DNA of 64,000 nucleotides, taken from the NCBI RefSeq assembly GCF_008831285.2, contig NC_045143.1:2234503-2298502 (forward strand), in the 5' to 3' direction. The notes beneath the pieces are model-generated. The model saw only the letters and a program-made list of their open reading frames with translations, was not told the DNA's origin and made no database searches. Of this stretch, positions 60,620 through 64,000 are shown piece by piece (positions within the stretch are counted from its first letter, which is position 1; every line of letters starts with the position of its first letter). Source of the DNA: Nymphaea colorata. Taxonomy: Eukaryota; Streptophyta; Magnoliopsida; Nymphaeales; Nymphaeaceae. Made by a program: the position numbers and the translations under genes.

Positions 60620-60830
60620 TTTTTCTTTTCTGCATTTAAATACCAAGTTGGACGCTACAGTTTTGGCCCATCAGCCGTTGAAGTTAGCCGCCATGTACTT
60701 GGCAATGTTGCACGTTTTCAAACTCCAATAGTCTCTGATGCAACAACTTTGCAATTAACTATTGAATTCATCTTTTAATTTTTTCTACCCACCTGATGAT
60801 TTGATCCTGAAAATCTCAAACTTTATATCT
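60620..60830. repeat. Dispersed repeat R1, copy 7
   Basis: CAAGTTGGACGCTACAGTTT, then TTAGCCGCCATGTACTTGGC and CACCTGATGATTTGATC; shortened in the middle compared with the other copies. Confidence 0.7.
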
Positions 60831-61810
60831 CACATCGTTTGATATTATTCTATGATCTTTAGAATCTAAAATCCATGGATTATTTGAATCTCTCTCTCTT
60901 TCTTTGTGTATGGAAACAAACACATTTGAGAGGGCTTCTATAATATTATAGAAAAAAAACATTGAGTTCTCGATGGGCATGAATTCGACAACCGCGGTCG
61001 GCCTATAAATAAGTAGGCTAGGTCTAGGCTGCCAACAAAGGCTTCAATTTCAGCCCAGGCCAAACTTTGCTATCCCATGGTCTAGCATGATACCAGCGTT
61101 AGAGAGCAGTCCACCCACAAAGGAATGGTGCATGGAATTCAGACCTCAAACATCTTTATTCCCTTATAGATTGAGTCGTGTGTGCAGTTATGGGAACGCA
61201 ACCTATGGGGATATTTTAATAACTTTTTAAAAATGTATGTCCTTTAATTTTTTCGATTTTCATTTTTATCTTCTCAAAAAGTTTTTTTTCATATAAATGA
61301 AGGTATTTTTGTCATAACTATACTCAAAAAAAACTTGCGTACTCACCAATATAGCACATATAACGAGGTTGGCCGTAGTGATTCCTAACAATCCATCCAA
61401 GAATTTCAAAAGAAAAAACCCCCGCCCAATTGAGAAACGACACATACAAAAAAGTTCATCAGGAATTGTTGCAGCAACCGGAAGACGGAAACACGTTCAT
61501 CACTCGACATATGACATAAGGTCACACTGAATTCGAAAAAACACAGATGATATATGTCGTGCGTCGTTCTGTGTCCAACGTTTATATCCATTTGGATGGA
61601 ACGCAGGCGCAGCGTTCGTTGGAAAACGAATGACACAAACCTGTTCGGTAGTGGTGTACTTATCCCATCATCAGATCATGTAGCAGCAATAAAATATATA
61701 TCACACAAGTAGAAGCGATGGTCGGCCTCAATTCACATTCAGATTAGGAAGTAACAACACTCCGATATTCTATTAAGAAAAAGTGGCAATTGGCGAAGCG
61801 ATGCTCTGTT

Positions 61811-63341
61811 CTAGCTCTCTATATAGTTAGACAGGTAGAATCCCTGCCGGCCGGCGCATGGTGCACCGTGAGAGACGAAAGGAATCTGGGCAGCACTAAT
61901 GACGCCTACATCGCAATCATGTTGTGGTGTGATGTAGTAAATGACATAGGGGCACTCGTGGTTGTGCGTACCCTCATAAGTGGTGATCACGAACCTTGGA
62001 TCTTCTCTGTCTCTTTCAACCCTCTTCTTCACGTTGCAGCCTCCATGGGAGCACCGGTAGTAATTCCTGCAGAGTTAGCAAGGTCTGATCAGTAGACGTG
62101 TCTCAGCAAAATTCTGTTAACTATTTTCATATGATCAAACATGGCCGAGATGCCAGAGTATTTCAAACAATATTTCCATAGAGGTAATAATCTGATGCAG
62201 GAATGCACTTTCTCGTTGCTTAATTAAAAAGATACAATATTTTTCTGTAATGAGATCTACTTTTTTATACTAAATGGTAACCTTGGCATATATATTTGTG
62301 CGCCAAGAATTCCGTGAAGTTTACTATACATGCGAGCCCCACCCATGTAGGGAAGTGCAAAGTACATGAATATTAGGGAAGAAAGAAAACAGTGGAGCTC
62401 AACTTGGTTGTCGTTTAAATTTAGTTGCCAAAGAAAAACCATTTATATAGCATCCATATGTTGTGATAAACCTAGATGAATTTGATTTCCATCTCAAATA
62501 TTAATTCCATTCACAAACTAATACCCTTTCGTATATGTGTGCCAAAGAAAGATGAGACAGCGCAAAATTATTACCTAGGGTTTTGGTTATCCTTAACCAT
62601 CTTCTTGCCGTACTTCCTCCATCTGTATCCGTCTTCCAAGTTCTCAACATCCGACATTGTCTTAAATGCGACCTTAACGCCAAGTTCATCTGATTTTCTT
62701 TTCCTCGAGCCACGGCCACCCGTCTGTTTACTGAAAAACAAACACCCCAGCTCGTCATCATCTGAAGTAATTGGTCATGAGCTATTACGCGAAGGTCGCT
62801 GCTACTGAACATCGGGGGTATGACTCAGATCAATCAATATGACACTTCAAGGGAGTGGTGGACGATTGTTTTTAAATAACTAGAGACGGCGAACGCAATC
62901 GGCTGAAAAAGAATGAAGATTGGGAGGTGGGCATCGATGACTTGTCATAATCGGCAGATTCTAAGAGAGAGGTGGCTAACCAATTAAAGCTTCAAGAATA
63001 GATAAAAGTGCGTCCATATAATGATGAATCTCTATCAGGTAGCCTTTGATGAGGTGGTCAGTTGACATTCCAGTACCAGAGCCACCACCATCTGAGATGT
63101 TTAACATTAAATTCCTCCTACCCACTTACTTTGCTTGAGAATCGCCGATCTTGTTTGGCTGACTTGAATCCGAGGCCGGAGACTGTAAGTTACCGTCCAT
63201 TTGCAGGCCTTCAAACAATTCACCGTCGATTAATGAGTCGCTGAAGTCAAGGATGTCAGGTAAGTGGAAGAAGGAGTCATTTTCTGCAGCCGGAAATTTT
63301 TCCGGTGTGTACGCCGGCAGATCTGTGCAGAGATTCCTCAT
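61811..63341 (-). CDS. WRKY copy W5, group IIc WRKYGKK transcription factor, 207 aa
   Basis: Exons 63341-63130, 62730-62575 and 62066-61811 (212, 156, 256 nt) join in frame; introns are 399 and 508 bp. The N terminus is [17 protein letters not shown], the basic motif RGSRKRK, and the domain [20 protein letters not shown] then [27 protein letters not shown] lies at 108-114 and the C-X4-C-X23-H-X-H ligands are intact; Asn134 replaces Ser of the other copies. The exon 2 acceptor is AG|T where the others have AG|G, giving Asn71. Intron 1 has a short extra piece (about 62741-62772). The VERDRED segment is unaltered, so W5 keeps the ancestral form of the exon 3 that W4 shares. Expected role is as for the other copies: a nuclear factor of the WRKY50/51 defence-signalling clade. 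Confidence 0.93.
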
Positions 63342-63445
63342 CCTGGATGCTTAACAGTGATCCCGATGGAAAGAACAACAAGCGGTTACGGATTGGCCGG
63401 GTTCCTTTTCGGGTTTGCTCTGCAGTGAACACCAAGGAAGGATGC

Positions 63446-63620
63446 GTTATATAAACGCCGAAGCAGGTTCTAGGAAACCAACCTATATTATGTCATAACT
63501 TGCGAATTGTCATAGCTTTTCTTTGTTTAACGACCAAGCATTACAAGAAAGCAATTCTTTTCCACAAGTCAAATAACCATGGTTTGTAAGTACGGTGTCA
63601 AACTACCATGGTTTGCATGT
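63446..63620 (-). promoter_or_regulatory. W5 promoter: TATA box, W-box, WK-box, doubled ACCATGGTTTG
   Basis: TTATATAA at about 63447-63454 lies about 110 bp upstream of the ATG. TTTTCCAC at 63558-63565 (+ strand) is an exact WK-box, the site reported for tobacco NtWRKY12, a WRKYGKK protein. Next to it AAGTCAAA gives TTTGACTT on the gene strand, which includes a W-box. Two ACCATGGTTTG copies follow at about 63576 and 63605, the second with CATGTACGGTATGCC, which is also found in the P1 relic near 19429. Confidence 0.6.
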
Positions 63621-64000
63621 ACGGTATGCCTGACTTTCTTTGCCTTGGGATTCATGCATATCAAAATCCGGAAAGAAAATGACTGTGATTCTTGGTCAAT
63701 AGAATCAAGAAACATTAAAAAGGGCATTTAACAACAAGAATTTTTGGGAGAGATTCATGCAACGTGTTTAGTGTTCCTATACCAAACTCCCTCAATCCCT
63801 AAAGGATTGATTGATATTTCGATATTTTGTTTCTAAAGCTGAACTGAAAATGTTGTCGCAGAAAATCAATTGTTTAAACAAATAATGATCGAGGATCTCC
63901 AATCCACACTAACTAGTAAAGTACCTAACATTCAAGGGAAACAAACATGGCCTACGATTCAGGGGAAGAGAGTTTATGGATTAATGGGAGGTTGCTAAAT
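63621..64000. other. W5 upstream flank to window end
   Basis: No gene seen. Phrases such as GATATTTTGTTTCTAAAGCTGAACTGAA and AACAAACATGGCCTA also occur upstream of W2 (27590-27680), so the array unit continues past the window. Confidence 0.6.

Larger units (their letters stand above)
48871..62560. repeat. Segmental duplication, copy 2 (about 13.7 kb)
   Basis: Partner of 34530-48870; anchors are listed there. Differences from copy 1: a hAT-type insertion at 53891-54079, extra sequence at 58625-59165, a longer compound microsatellite at 53246-53351, and lack of the copy-1 segment 39100-40560. Confidence 0.9.

Overview
This is plant nuclear DNA: AT-rich, with split genes, GT-AG introns, many (TA)n, (GA)n and (CT)n microsatellites, short DNA transposons and tRNA-like SINEs. 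The protein families are flowering-plant ones: an ABCA transporter, a LIP1-type small GTPase and group IIc WRKY factors. I cannot name the species. There is no operon structure, CRISPR array or intact autonomous transposon.

Left part (1-16.7 kb), ordinary gene space. The window opens inside the last exons of an ABCA-type ABC transporter (+ strand, ends 1190). A small two-exon membrane protein gene follows (+, 3332-5407). Convergent to it is a complete seven-exon homologue of the Arabidopsis clock GTPase LIP1 (-, 6904-11026, 334 aa). Beyond that lie a decayed fragment of an M24 aminopeptidase P gene (13.75-14.11 kb) and repeat-rich DNA.

Right part (16.7-64 kb), a tandem array of WRKY genes, all on the - strand. 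The proteins are group IIc with the variant heptapeptide WRKYGKK, like Arabidopsis WRKY50/51. Four copies look intact, each with three exons of 212, 156 and 256 nt encoding 207 aa: W2 (24453-27115), W3 (32055-35287), W4 (48121-49642) and W5 (61811-63341). A fifth, P1 (16750-19400), is a pseudogene with a truncated last exon, no middle exon and a frameshifted first exon. The flanks are shared too, so the repeated unit is larger than the gene.

The strongest result is a recent tandem segmental duplication of about 14 kb (about 34.5-48.87 kb and 48.87-62.56 kb). Its junction falls inside gene W4, at the edge of exon 2. W4 exon 3 and most of intron 2 match W5, while W4 exons 2 and 1, intron 1 and promoter match W3. 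W4 is therefore a crossover chimera. It also carries two substitutions in an otherwise constant part of the WRKY domain.

Since duplication the two copies have diverged by insertions and deletions: a 189-bp hAT-type element with a perfect 8-bp target duplication in copy 2, a tRNA-like SINE with a 12-bp target duplication in the copy-1-specific segment, and a 0.54-kb segment present only in copy 2. The WRKY promoters keep a TATA box and a conserved upstream block with W-box-like motifs. W5 also has an exact WK-box, the site reported for WRKYGKK proteins, which suggests auto- or cross-regulation in the cluster.
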